DNA from: an uncultured Collinsella sp.
GTDB taxonomy: Bacteria > Actinomycetota > Coriobacteriia > Coriobacteriales > Coriobacteriaceae
Reading direction: 5' to 3'
Length of the DNA stretch: 64,000 nucleotides
Assembly (NCBI GenBank): GCA_900540985.1
Contig: UQIC01000006.1
Coordinates: 14,335-78,334 of the forward strand
Positions within the stretch are counted from its first letter, which is position 1. Each line of letters begins with the position of its first letter. The position numbers and the translations under genes are program-made. A model generated the notes under the pieces. The model searched no databases. It was not told where the DNA came from and worked only from the letters and a program-made list of their open reading frames with translations. Shown in pieces: positions 1 through 8,152 of the stretch.

Positions 1-19
1 GTATAGTACTTGTTCGCAC

Positions 20-92
20 GGGGGCGTAGCTCAGCTGGGAGAGCGCTTGACTGGCAGTCAAGAGGTCAGGGGTTCGATCCCCCTCGTCTCCA
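20..92 (+). tRNA. tRNA-Ala (anticodon GGC)
   Basis: A full cloverleaf can be folded. The seven-base acceptor stem starts at five G and pairs with CGTCTCC, with two G-U pairs. The D arm reads GCTCAGCTGGGAGAGC, the anticodon stem CTTGA/TCAAG encloses CTGGCAG (anticodon GGC), and the T arm is AGGGG-TTCGATC-CCCCT. The encoded 3' end is ACCC, so CCA must be added after transcription. Confidence 0.96.
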
Positions 93-108
93 CCCGAGCA
101 TTGAATGA

Positions 109-136
109 GGCTCCAACGCAAGTTGGGGCCTTTTTT
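109..136 (+). terminator. Rho-independent terminator after tRNA-Ala
   Basis: The arms GGCTCCAAC and GTTGGGGCC enclose a GCAA loop and are followed by six T. It sits 17 bases after the tRNA and before the ABC-F gene. Confidence 0.9.
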
Positions 137-167
137 CATATAGGCACACAAGGTCAAAGGCGGCACC

Positions 168-2198
168 ATGATCCTCCTGGTCGACAAGATCGAAAAAAGC
201 TTCGGCGCGCGCGTCCTCTTTAGCGGCGCGTCCTTCCAGATCAACCCCGGCGAGCGCTTCGCGCTCGTGGGTCCCAACGGCGCCGGCAAAACCACCATGC
301 TCAAGATCATCATGGGCATCGACAGCCCCGACGCCGGCCAAGTCCAGTACGCCAAGGACTGCCAGGTAGGCTATCTCGAGCAGGAAACCAACCTGGAGCA
401 AAAGGACACCACCATCCTTGCCGAGGTCATGGCCGCCGCCAAGGAAATCCGCCGTATGGGCGAGCGCGCCAACGAGCTGCAGGCCCAGATCACCGAGCTC
501 TCTGAGCAGGGCAAGGACGTCGACGCACTCCTTAACGAGTACGGCCAGGTCCAGGACCGCTTTGAGCACCTGGGCGGCTACGAGCTCGAGAGCAACGCCC
601 GAAAGATCCTGTCCGGCCTGGGTTTTAAGGTCACCGACTTTGAGCGCCCGTGCTCCGAGTTCTCTGGCGGCTGGCAGATGCGCATCGCACTGGCCAAGCT
701 TTTCCTGCGCCACCCCGACCTGCTGCTTCTGGACGAGCCCACCAACCACCTGGACCTCGAAAGTGTCCAATGGCTGCGCGGCTTTATCGCCAACTACGAC
801 GGCGCCGTGCTCATCGTCAGCCACGACCGCGCCTTCATGGACGCCTGCGTCGACCACGTGGCCGCACTCGAGAACCGCCGCGTGACCACCTACACCGGCA
901 ACTACAGCAGCTACCTTAAGCAGCGCGAGGACAACCTGGAGCAGATGCGCGCCAAGCGTGCCGCGCAGGAGCGCGACATCGCCCACATGCAGGTCTTCGT
1001 CGATAAGTTCCGTTACAAGCCCACCAAGGCCGCCCAGGCCCAGGAGCGCATCCGCAAGATCGAACAGATCAAAAAGGAGCTCGTCATCCTGCCTGAGGGC
1101 CACAAGCACATCGACTTTAAGTTCCCCGATCCGCCTCGCTCCGGCGATATGGTCGTGGGCCTGGAGGGCGTCTCCAAGTCCTACGGCGACAAGCACATCT
1201 ACAGAGACATCGACCTCAAGCTCTACCGTGGCGAGCATGTGGCGCTCGTCGGCCCCAACGGCGCCGGCAAGTCCACCCTCATGAAGATCATCGCCGGCCT
1301 GGAGCCGCCCACTACCGGCACGCGCGACCTGGGCACCAACGTGGGCGTGGCCTATTACGCCCAGCACGCGCTCGAGGGCATGACCGAGTCCAACACTGTC
1401 CTGCAAGAGATCGACACCGTTACGCCCAAGTGGACCGTGCCGCAGCAGCGCAGCCTGCTGGGCGCCTTCCTGTTTAGCGACAACGATTCCATCGAAAAGC
1501 AGGTCCGCGTCCTCTCCGGCGGTGAAAAGGCGCGTCTGGCCCTGGCTAAGATGCTCGTGGCCCCTGAGGCACTCCTGTGCCTGGACGAGCCCACCAACCA
1601 TCTGGACATCGACTCGGTGGACATGCTCGAGAACGCCCTGCAAAACTTCCCCGGCACCATCGTGCTGATCAGCCACGACGAGCACCTGGTTCGTGCCGTG
1701 GCCAACCGCGTGATCGACATCCGCGACGGTAAGGTCACGGTCTATGACGGCGACTACGATTACTACCTCTACAAACGCGAGGACCTCGCGGCCCGCGCCG
1801 CCGCCGAGGCAGCTGGGGAGAGCACACCGGCCGCGACCAAGGCAGCCAAGCCGACCAGTTCCACCCAGCCCAGCGTCGCCGCCCCCAAGCCGGCCGAGGG
1901 CAAAAAGACCAAGGAGCAAAAGCGCGCCGAGGCCCAGGCCCGCGCCGCACTCAACAAAAAGCTCAAGGGCGTGCGCAACCAGCTTAAGAAGATCGAGGCG
2001 GAGCTCGACAAAAAGCGTGCCCGCTATGACGAGCTTATGGAATTGATGGCAAGCGAAGAGCTTTATGCCGATCAGGACAAGTTCAACGCCGCGCTGGGGG
2101 AATATAACGGGCTTAAGCAAGAGCTGCCCAAGCTCGAGGACGAATGGCTCGAGCTTTCCACCCAGATCGAAGAGGAGACCGCGCGTGAACTCTCGTAA
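168..2198 (+). CDS. ABC-F family ATPase (ribosome-associated type)
   Basis: A soluble twin-ATPase protein of 676 residues with no membrane segments, as expected for ABC-F proteins that act on the ribosome as translation factors or antibiotic-protection proteins. Walker A motifs GPNGAGKTT (about 35-43) and GPNGAGKST (about 362-370) are visible, with signatures SGGWQ and SGGEK. Both halves have the LDEPTNHLD Walker B block. A charged inter-domain linker around 250-310 carries KPTKAAQAQER. A Lys/Glu-rich coiled coil forms the last ~110 residues after an Ala/Pro-rich spacer. AAAGG precedes the ATG. The subfamily (Uup-like or another) cannot be fixed by eye. Confidence 0.93.
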   Translation: MILLVDKIEKSFGARVLFSGASFQINPGERFALVGPNGAGKTTMLKIIMGIDSPDAGQVQYAKDCQVGYLEQETNLEQKDTTILAEVMAAAKEIRRMGERANELQAQITELSEQGKDVDALLNEYGQVQDRFEHLGGYELESNARKILSGLGFKVTDFERPCSEFSGGWQMRIALAKLFLRHPDLLLLDEPTNHLDLESVQWLRGFIANYDGAVLIVSHDRAFMDACVDHVAALENRRVTTYTGNYSSYLKQREDNLEQMRAKRAAQERDIAHMQVFVDKFRYKPTKAAQAQERIRKIEQIKKELVILPEGHKHIDFKFPDPPRSGDMVVGLEGVSKSYGDKHIYRDIDLKLYRGEHVALVGPNGAGKSTLMKIIAGLEPPTTGTRDLGTNVGVAYYAQHALEGMTESNTVLQEIDTVTPKWTVPQQRSLLGAFLFSDNDSIEKQVRVLSGGEKARLALAKMLVAPEALLCLDEPTNHLDIDSVDMLENALQNFPGTIVLISHDEHLVRAVANRVIDIRDGKVTVYDGDYDYYLYKREDLAARAAAEAAGESTPAATKAAKPTSSTQPSVAAPKPAEGKKTKEQKRAEAQARAALNKKLKGVRNQLKKIEAELDKKRARYDELMELMASEELYADQDKFNAALGEYNGLKQELPKLEDEWLELSTQIEEETARELS

Positions 2199-2481
2199 GG
2201 CCGCTGCCGTGGCGATGAGCATCATCGCCATTGCGTGCCGCATCTGCGGCATCTTTATGAGCGCGATGACCGTGCTGCTGTGCTTTAGCGGCCTGACCGC
2301 CAAGCTGCAGATCGTCGGCTTTATTGTCGAGCTTTCGCGCGCGCTGCCGAGTGCCATCGCCGGCTACGGCGTTATCACCTCGCCCTTTGGCGGCGTGTTC
2401 CGCTTGGATTACGCCATCGTGGCCGTCATCCTGTTTGTGGCCGACTACCTGCTCGCGCGCGCCTCGCGCCGCGTCCGCTAG
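2185..2481 (+). CDS. Small membrane protein of unknown function
   Basis: 98 residues read from a GTG that overlaps the ABC-F stop by 14 bases, with GAGGAG 7 bases upstream, which supports translational coupling. Two or three hydrophobic helices are visible: about 8-35, 38-60 and 73-92 (the last AIVAVILFVADYLLA). The end is basic (RASRRVR). No family is recognised. Its place between the ABC-F gene and the M50 protease gene, with 9 bases to the latter, suggests co-transcription. Confidence 0.75.
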   Translation: MNSRKAAAVAMSIIAIACRICGIFMSAMTVLLCFSGLTAKLQIVGFIVELSRALPSAIAGYGVITSPFGGVFRLDYAIVAVILFVADYLLARASRRVR

Positions 2482-2490
2482 GGGAGTGCC

Positions 2491-3174
2491 ATGTCCAACA
2501 GCTACTTCATGAATCTGCTCGCCAGCGCCGTCGCCGTCATCGTAGGTATTGTTATCCACGAGAGCGCGCACGCCGCCGCTGCCTGGGCGCTCGGCGACAA
2601 GACGGCCCGCTCCCGTGGCCGCGTCTCGCTCAATCCGCTCAACCACATCGACCCGTTTGGCACCGTCCTCCTGCCGCTGCTGATGCTCGCGGCCGGCGGC
2701 CCGGTATTCGCCTTCGCCAAGCCCGTGCCCGTCTACCTCAACAACCTCAAGCACCCCAAGCGCGACGAGGTCCTGGTGAGCGCGGCCGGTCCCGCATCGA
2801 ATATCGCACTCGCGTGCCTGGCCGCAGCCCTCATGCACCTGGCCTATGGCAACCTCTACGCCAGCATGTCTTTTGGCGTGGCGTCGCAAATCATGAACTT
2901 TGGCACTGCCTTTATCGTGGTCAACCTGTCGCTCGCGTTTTTTAACCTCATTCCGATTCCGCCGCTTGACGGCTCGTCTATCATCGTGCCGTTCCTCAAA
3001 GGTAAAGCGCTCACCAACTACTACCACCTGCAGCAATACGCCATGCCCATACTCATCATCGTGCTGTATCTGCTGCCCATGTGGACCGGCATCGATGTGA
3101 TTGGCCGCTATTTCGACGTTACCGTGTATCCGTTGGCTGAGTGGCTGCTCAACTTCGCAATCGCCGGCATCTAG
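2491..3174 (+). CDS. Small site-2-type zinc metalloprotease (peptidase M50)
   Basis: A membrane-embedded protease of 227 residues. The zinc motif HESAH (HExxH) lies in the first helix, about residues 23-27. The third ligand region FFNLIPIPPLDGS, containing the conserved NxxPxPPLDG, is near 150-165. Four or more hydrophobic segments are visible. This is the compact M50 form common beside scpA-scpB in Gram-positive bacteria. It has no PDZ domain, unlike RseP. The substrate is unknown. Confidence 0.92.
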   Translation: MSNSYFMNLLASAVAVIVGIVIHESAHAAAAWALGDKTARSRGRVSLNPLNHIDPFGTVLLPLLMLAAGGPVFAFAKPVPVYLNNLKHPKRDEVLVSAAGPASNIALACLAAALMHLAYGNLYASMSFGVASQIMNFGTAFIVVNLSLAFFNLIPIPPLDGSSIIVPFLKGKALTNYYHLQQYAMPILIIVLYLLPMWTGIDVIGRYFDVTVYPLAEWLLNFAIAGI

Positions 3175-3258
3175 GGTAAACTTACAGGTCGACCGCGCAA
3201 AACGGTCGCAACATGCACCCAAACCGCGCCGCGAAGGCGCCGTCAAAGGAGGTCGAAG

Positions 3259-4071
3259 ATGTCGTATCGCGTGTCGACGCAGGTCTACAGCGGACCGTTC
3301 GACCTGCTGCTGCAGCTGGTAACCCGCCAAAAAGTTGATATCGGTGCCATCTCGATCAGCGAGGTGGCCGAACAATACCTGGCCGAGGCCGAGCGCATCG
3401 AGGCGCTGGACCTGGACGTGGCGAGCGACTTTTTGCTGGTCGCGGCAACCCTATTGGACATCAAGGCCGCCTCTCTGGTGCCGCAGGAGACCCCGCGCAA
3501 AGTCGATGACGACGATGACGAGTTCGACGAAGACCTCGAGGAGCTCAGCACGCTCGACGGCGACGCCCTGCGCGAGGTCCTGATCCAGCGTCTAATCGCC
3601 TACAAGCAGTTTAAGGGCGCGGCTGCGGCCCTTGGCGCGCGTATGCAGGCCGAAAGCCGCATGCACCCGCGCGTTGCCGGCCCCGACCCCGAGTTTTTGG
3701 GCCTCATGCCCGACTACTTGGCTGGCATTACCCTGCGCGGCCTGGCCGTCATCTGTGCCGACCTGGACGGCAAGCGCCAGACCTTCCTGCTGGAGGCCGA
3801 GCATGTGGCGCCGCATCGCGTGCCGCTCGACCTGACGGTGGCCTCGGTCGACCGCTTTACCATGGCGCACCAAACCTGTACCTTCCGCGAGCTGTTGGAC
3901 GGCGATGCCACCACCGAGCAGCTCGTCGTCACCTTCCTGGCCATGCTCGAACTTGCCAAGCGCGGCTCGCTCACGCTGAGCCAGGACGAGATCTTCGGAA
4001 CCATTCAAATCAACCGAGTCGAGGGAGCCGAGGCATACGTGCCCGGCGAGGGCCCCGAGCTCACCGAATAG
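3259..4071 (+). CDS. scpA: Segregation and condensation protein A
   Basis: The kleisin subunit that bridges SMC heads in the SMC-ScpA-ScpB complex and compacts the chromosome. The 270 residues open with the family start YSGPFDLLLQLV and carry DFLLVAATLLDIKAA in the SMC-neck-binding N-terminal domain. An acidic stretch near 80-100 (DDDDDEFDEDLEE) follows, and a winged-helix-like C-terminus contains LVVTFLAMLELAKRG. AAAGGAGG lies 8 bases before the ATG. scpB follows after 11 bases. Confidence 0.96.
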   Translation: MSYRVSTQVYSGPFDLLLQLVTRQKVDIGAISISEVAEQYLAEAERIEALDLDVASDFLLVAATLLDIKAASLVPQETPRKVDDDDDEFDEDLEELSTLDGDALREVLIQRLIAYKQFKGAAAALGARMQAESRMHPRVAGPDPEFLGLMPDYLAGITLRGLAVICADLDGKRQTFLLEAEHVAPHRVPLDLTVASVDRFTMAHQTCTFRELLDGDATTEQLVVTFLAMLELAKRGSLTLSQDEIFGTIQINRVEGAEAYVPGEGPELTE

Positions 4072-4082
4072 GAGCCGCAACC

Positions 4083-4811
4083 ATGTCAACCCTTTCCACG
4101 CTGGAGGCAAACAGCCTCAAAGGCGCCCTCGAGGCGCTGCTGCTGGTGTCGAGCGACCCGGTGAGTGCGCCCGCGCTGGCCGGCGCACTGGATATCGCCC
4201 CGGGCGAGTGCGCGTCGCTGCTCGCCGAGCTCAAGGTTGAGTACGAGGAGGCCAACCGCGGCTTTCAGCTGCGCGAGGTCGCCGGCGGCTGGCGCCTGTT
4301 CACGCACCCCGCTTACCACGACGTGGTCGAGGCCTATGTGTTGAGCTGGGACACGCAAAAGCTGTCCCAGGCGGCGCTCGAAACCCTGGCCGTTATCGCA
4401 TACCACCAGCCCGTAACGCGCGAGGTGGTCAAGGGCATCCGCGGCGTCAACTCAGACGGCGTCATCGCGTCGCTCGTGGACAAGGGTCTGGTGCGCGAGC
4501 TCGGCCGCGACCCCCAGCGCGGTCAGGCCATCATCTATGGCACGACTAACGCCTTCTTGGAAAAGTTCGGTCTGCGCTCCACCCGCGACCTGCCCGACCT
4601 GGAGCAGTTTGCCCCCGACGAGCAGTCGCGCCAGTTTATCCGCGAGCGTCTGAGCGGCCGCAGTATTCAGTCCACGCTCGAGGAGCAGGCCGAGGACTTG
4701 GACGAAGAGCGCGAACTGCTCGATACCGATGTTGATGATGTCGAGGCGGTCGGCGGCGAGGAAATCATAGCCACCGGCGACACTGCGGAGGATACGCATG
4801 ACGAGGACTAA
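4083..4811 (+). CDS. scpB: Segregation and condensation protein B
   Basis: The KITE subunit that binds ScpA as a dimer. 242 residues with two winged-helix domains, including the diagnostic QAALETLAVIAYHQPVTR (about residues 99-116) and a following IRGVNSDG. The last ~50 residues are a Glu/Asp-rich tail longer than usual for the family. AGGAG lies before the ATG. Its 3' end overlaps the rluB start by 14 bases. Confidence 0.96.
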   Translation: MSTLSTLEANSLKGALEALLLVSSDPVSAPALAGALDIAPGECASLLAELKVEYEEANRGFQLREVAGGWRLFTHPAYHDVVEAYVLSWDTQKLSQAALETLAVIAYHQPVTREVVKGIRGVNSDGVIASLVDKGLVRELGRDPQRGQAIIYGTTNAFLEKFGLRSTRDLPDLEQFAPDEQSRQFIRERLSGRSIQSTLEEQAEDLDEERELLDTDVDDVEAVGGEEIIATGDTAEDTHDED

Positions 4812-5763
4812 CGAAGCGGGGGAGACACGCATCGTGGACACCGCAGTGTCCGCAGGCGACGCCCGGCCCGTCTACCCGCACACCATGCGCCTGCAGCGCT
4901 TTTTGGCGCGCGCGGGCGTGGCGAGCCGCCGCGGCTCGGAGGACCTGATGACCGCTGGCCGCGTGACCGTCAACGGCCAGGTCGCAACCGAGCTGGGCAC
5001 CAAGGTCGATGTCGACCGCGACCACATCGAGGTCGACGGCATGCCCGTCAAGCTCAACCAGGGCGCCGTGTACCTGATGCTCTACAAGCCGACCGGCTAC
5101 CTCACCACCATGAGCGACCCGCAGGAGCGTCCCTGCGTGGCCGACCTTGTTCCGCGTGACCGTTTTCCGGGCCTGTTCCCGGTGGGCCGCTTGGACCGCG
5201 ATACCACGGGCCTTTTGCTCTTTACCACCGACGGCGACCTGTCGCAAGACCTGCTGCATCCCAGCAAGCACGTCTACAAGACCTACCAGGCGCTCGTGGA
5301 CGGCCGCCTCACCGGCCGCGATCTCACGCCGCTCCGCCGCGGCATCGAGCTTGATGACGGCCTATGTCAGCCGGCCATCTGCCGTATCATCACCGCGCAC
5401 GAGGCCGAGGCCGTGGCGCCCCAAGGCGTCAAGCCCGGTACCACCGCCGTGGAGGTCATCATCCGCGAAGGCCGCAAGAACCAGGTCAAGCGCATGCTGA
5501 GCAAGATCCACCACCCGGTGATCCGCCTGCACCGCTGCAACTTTGCCGGCCTGGAGCTCAAGGACGTGGCCAAGGGCTCGTGGCGCGAGCTCACCGACCG
5601 CGAGGTGCAGATCCTCAAGGCCGGCGGCATCCCGCCCAAGCAGGCGAGCGCCAAGCGCAACGGCGGCAAGCCCCAAGACACGCCCGCCAGCCGCACGCGT
5701 CACTACGGCAGCCACGGCTCCGCACCCAAGCGCAACACCTACCGCGAGCGCTACACAGGCTAG
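4798..5763 (+). CDS. rluB: 23S rRNA pseudouridine synthase, RluB/RsuA family
   Basis: Isomerises a uridine of 23S rRNA (U2605 in the RluB family). 321 residues. The S4 RNA-binding domain (RLQRFLARAGVASRR) spans about 29-90. The catalytic motif GRLDRDTTGLLLF carries the active-site Asp near 142, and the C-terminal block REGRKNQVKRML is typical of RluB. A basic, Gly-rich tail follows residue 285. The 28 residues before the S4 domain are unusual, but GGAGG 6 bases before this ATG supports the start. Confidence 0.92.
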   Translation: MTRTNEAGETRIVDTAVSAGDARPVYPHTMRLQRFLARAGVASRRGSEDLMTAGRVTVNGQVATELGTKVDVDRDHIEVDGMPVKLNQGAVYLMLYKPTGYLTTMSDPQERPCVADLVPRDRFPGLFPVGRLDRDTTGLLLFTTDGDLSQDLLHPSKHVYKTYQALVDGRLTGRDLTPLRRGIELDDGLCQPAICRIITAHEAEAVAPQGVKPGTTAVEVIIREGRKNQVKRMLSKIHHPVIRLHRCNFAGLELKDVAKGSWRELTDREVQILKAGGIPPKQASAKRNGGKPQDTPASRTRHYGSHGSAPKRNTYRERYTG

Positions 5764-5829
5764 ACAACCCGCCGCGCCCCAGCGCCCGCGAACCATACCA
5801 GCACGTCAACCATCGAAAGGAAGCATTGC

Positions 5830-6516
5830 ATGATCGTCGCCATCGACGGCCCCGCCGGTTCCGGCAAGTCCACCATCGCCAAGGAGATCGCCCGCCAGCT
5901 GGGCTTTAACAAGCTCGACACGGGCGCCATGTATCGCGCCGTCACCTTCGCCGCGCTCGACCGCGGCATCGATCTGGACGACGAGGCGGCCATCGACGCC
6001 CTCGCCGAGAAGATCGAGATTCGCTTTACCAACGGCACCGGCGAGGATACGCGCCTGACCATTGATGGCCAGGACGCTTCGGCCGCCATTCGTACCCCGC
6101 AAGTCGACGCTAACGTGTCCAAGGTCTCGGCCTACCCGGGCGTGCGCGCCGCCATGCTCATTCACCAGCGCCGCGCCGCCGAGGACCGCGATATCGTGGC
6201 CGAGGGTCGCGACATCGGAACCGTCGTGTTCCCTAACGCGCAGGTCAAGGTCTTCCTGACCGCCGACCCGCGCGAGCGCGCCCGCCGCCGCGTGCTGCAG
6301 CGTCACCAAAACGACGCCCAGCCGCTCACGCCCGCGCAACTCGAGGCCGAGGTCGACGAGACCCTCGACGCCCTTAAGCAGCGCGACAAGCTTGACAGCA
6401 GCCGCGAGGTCGCCCCGCTCTTGCCCGCCGAAGACGCCGTGCACGTCGACTCCACCGCCCACACCATCGACGAGGTCGTCCGCATTATCGAGGACCTCAT
6501 CAACCAAAGGAGGTAG
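5830..6516 (+). CDS. cmk: Cytidylate kinase
   Basis: Phosphorylates CMP and dCMP with ATP. 228 residues, the normal length. The P-loop GPAGSGKST lies at residues 6-14 and is followed by LDTGAMYRA. The NMP-binding insert has the family signature (A)EGRDIGTVVFPNA near 130, and a lid segment carries ADPRERARRR. AAAGGAAG precedes the ATG. plsC follows after 3 bases. Confidence 0.97.
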   Translation: MIVAIDGPAGSGKSTIAKEIARQLGFNKLDTGAMYRAVTFAALDRGIDLDDEAAIDALAEKIEIRFTNGTGEDTRLTIDGQDASAAIRTPQVDANVSKVSAYPGVRAAMLIHQRRAAEDRDIVAEGRDIGTVVFPNAQVKVFLTADPRERARRRVLQRHQNDAQPLTPAQLEAEVDETLDALKQRDKLDSSREVAPLLPAEDAVHVDSTAHTIDEVVRIIEDLINQRR

Positions 6517-6519
6517 CCC

Positions 6520-7248
6520 ATGCGCCTGTTTAAGCAGACGCCCGAGGATTATTACAACGCTCCTTATGCAGAGTTCCCAGCGCTCATCCGCGGCACCGTC
6601 GTCGTAGTCATGGCCATCCTTTGGGCCTTCTCCAAGCTCATGTGGCGTTGGAAGGTCGAGGATGCCGATCTTCTGTTTGAGCGCCAGGAAGGCCGCGGCA
6701 GCGTGGTCATCTGCAACCACACCTCGATGGCCGAGCTCTTGGCCGTGGAGACGGCGCTGTTCTTTGGGGGCCGCCGCATTCGTCCCATCTTTAAGTCAGA
6801 GTTCGCTAAGAGCAAGATCGTGCGCTGGGCCTTTAGCCGCGTTGGCGGCATCCCCGTGGAGCGTGGTACTGCCGATATGAAGTGCCTGCGCGCCGCCCAG
6901 CATGCGCTGCAGCGCGGCGAGGACGTCCTGATCTTCCCCGAGGGCACGCGCATCCGCTCGCGCGAGATCAAGCCCGAGGTCCACGGCGGTTTTGCGCTCA
7001 TCGCTCAGATGGGCAAGGCGCCCGTTAACCCGCTCGCCATCTGCGGCTGGTCCGACATCACGCCCTCGGGCAAAAAGATCATGCGTCCCAAGAAGTGCTG
7101 GATCCGCGCCGGCAAGGCCGTCTCGCTTTCCGACGCACCGGCCGGGCTCAAGCGCACGGAGCGCCTGGAATGGCTTGAGTCCGAGGCCATGAACCGCGTC
7201 TACACCATGCGAGACGATCTATGCGACGAGCATCCGGGCAGGTTCTAG
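6520..7248 (+). CDS. plsC: 1-acyl-sn-glycerol-3-phosphate acyltransferase
   Basis: Makes phosphatidic acid from lysophosphatidic acid at the membrane. 242 residues. One hydrophobic helix lies near 25-45. The acyltransferase motifs are CNHTSMAE (about 65-72), the substrate block GGIPVERG, and FPEGTRIRS (about 145-153). Motif I is HX4E, where the family usually has HX4D. GGAGG sits before the ATG, coupled to cmk. This gene supplies the step after PlsY, which is encoded 3.7 kb downstream. Confidence 0.92.
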   Translation: MRLFKQTPEDYYNAPYAEFPALIRGTVVVVMAILWAFSKLMWRWKVEDADLLFERQEGRGSVVICNHTSMAELLAVETALFFGGRRIRPIFKSEFAKSKIVRWAFSRVGGIPVERGTADMKCLRAAQHALQRGEDVLIFPEGTRIRSREIKPEVHGGFALIAQMGKAPVNPLAICGWSDITPSGKKIMRPKKCWIRAGKAVSLSDAPAGLKRTERLEWLESEAMNRVYTMRDDLCDEHPGRF

Positions 7249-7250
7249 CC

Positions 7251-8150
7251 ATGAGCGAGAACGTGACGAACACCGCCGCGACTGCGTCTGACCAGGCAAA
7301 CGCGCCCACCATCGAGATCGCTGCCCACGCCGGCACTTGCTACGGCGTACAGCGTGCGCTCGATATGGCGCTGGCCGCCGCGCCGCAGGCAGGGGAGTGC
7401 ACTCATGTCCATACCTTGGGTCCGCTCATCCATAACCCCATCGTGGTACGCGAGCTCGCTGAGGCAGGCGTTGGCTTGGCCGAAACCCTGGACGACGCCG
7501 CAACTGGCACCGTGATCATCCGCGCCCACGGCGTGGTGCCGCAGGTCATCGATGCCGCTCGTGAACGCGGCCACAACGTGGTCGACGCCACCTGCCCCTA
7601 CGTGAAGAAGGTCCATATGGCAGCCGAGCGCCTGGTGCGCGAGGGCTACCGCGTGGTGGTCGTAGGCGAGCCGGGGCATCCCGAGGTCGAGGGTATTCTG
7701 GGCCACGCCGGCAATGATGCGCAGGTCGTGAGCTGTGCCGCCGACGCCAACGCTTTGTCGCTCAAGGGCAAGGTGGGTCTGGTTGTGCAGACCACCCAGA
7801 CCGCGCAGAACCTCGCCGAGGTCGTGGCTGCCATCACCCCGCGCGTGCAGGAGCTGCGCGTGATCAACACCATCTGCGCCGCCACGAGCGAGCGCCAGCA
7901 GGCAGCCGCATCACTTGCCAAACGCTGTGATTGCATGGTCGTCGTGGGTGGCAAGAACTCGGGCAACACCCGCCGCCTGGCTCAGATTTGCGCAGACGCC
8001 TGCGAGCACACGCATCACATCGAGGAAGCTTCCGAGCTCCAGGCCGCGTGGTTTACCGACGCCCACCACATCGGCATCACCGCCGGAGCCTCCACCCCGC
8101 AAGAACACATCGAACGAGCCGTCGCTCGCATCAAGGAGCTTTACCACTAA
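7251..8150 (+). CDS. ispH: 4-hydroxy-3-methylbut-2-enyl diphosphate reductase
   Basis: The last enzyme of the MEP isoprenoid pathway, reducing HMBPP to IPP and DMAPP with a [4Fe-4S] cluster. 299 residues read from the ATG at 7251, three bases after the plsC stop. The three cluster cysteines are in GTCYGVQ (near 26), ATCPYVKK (near 110) and INTICAATSERQ (near 208). The substrate motifs HTLGPLIHN, RAHGV and GGKNSGNT are present. An upstream in-frame start inside plsC adds residues without family similarity. Confidence 0.96.
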   Translation: MSENVTNTAATASDQANAPTIEIAAHAGTCYGVQRALDMALAAAPQAGECTHVHTLGPLIHNPIVVRELAEAGVGLAETLDDAATGTVIIRAHGVVPQVIDAARERGHNVVDATCPYVKKVHMAAERLVREGYRVVVVGEPGHPEVEGILGHAGNDAQVVSCAADANALSLKGKVGLVVQTTQTAQNLAEVVAAITPRVQELRVINTICAATSERQQAAASLAKRCDCMVVVGGKNSGNTRRLAQICADACEHTHHIEEASELQAAWFTDAHHIGITAGASTPQEHIERAVARIKELYH

Positions 8151-8152
8151 TC

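Noticed and set aside
66..2357. 763-residue open frame opposite the ABC-F gene
   Set aside because: Antisense shadow of a gene with clear motifs; its Leu/Gly/Val-rich composition is typical of the complement of GC-rich codons.
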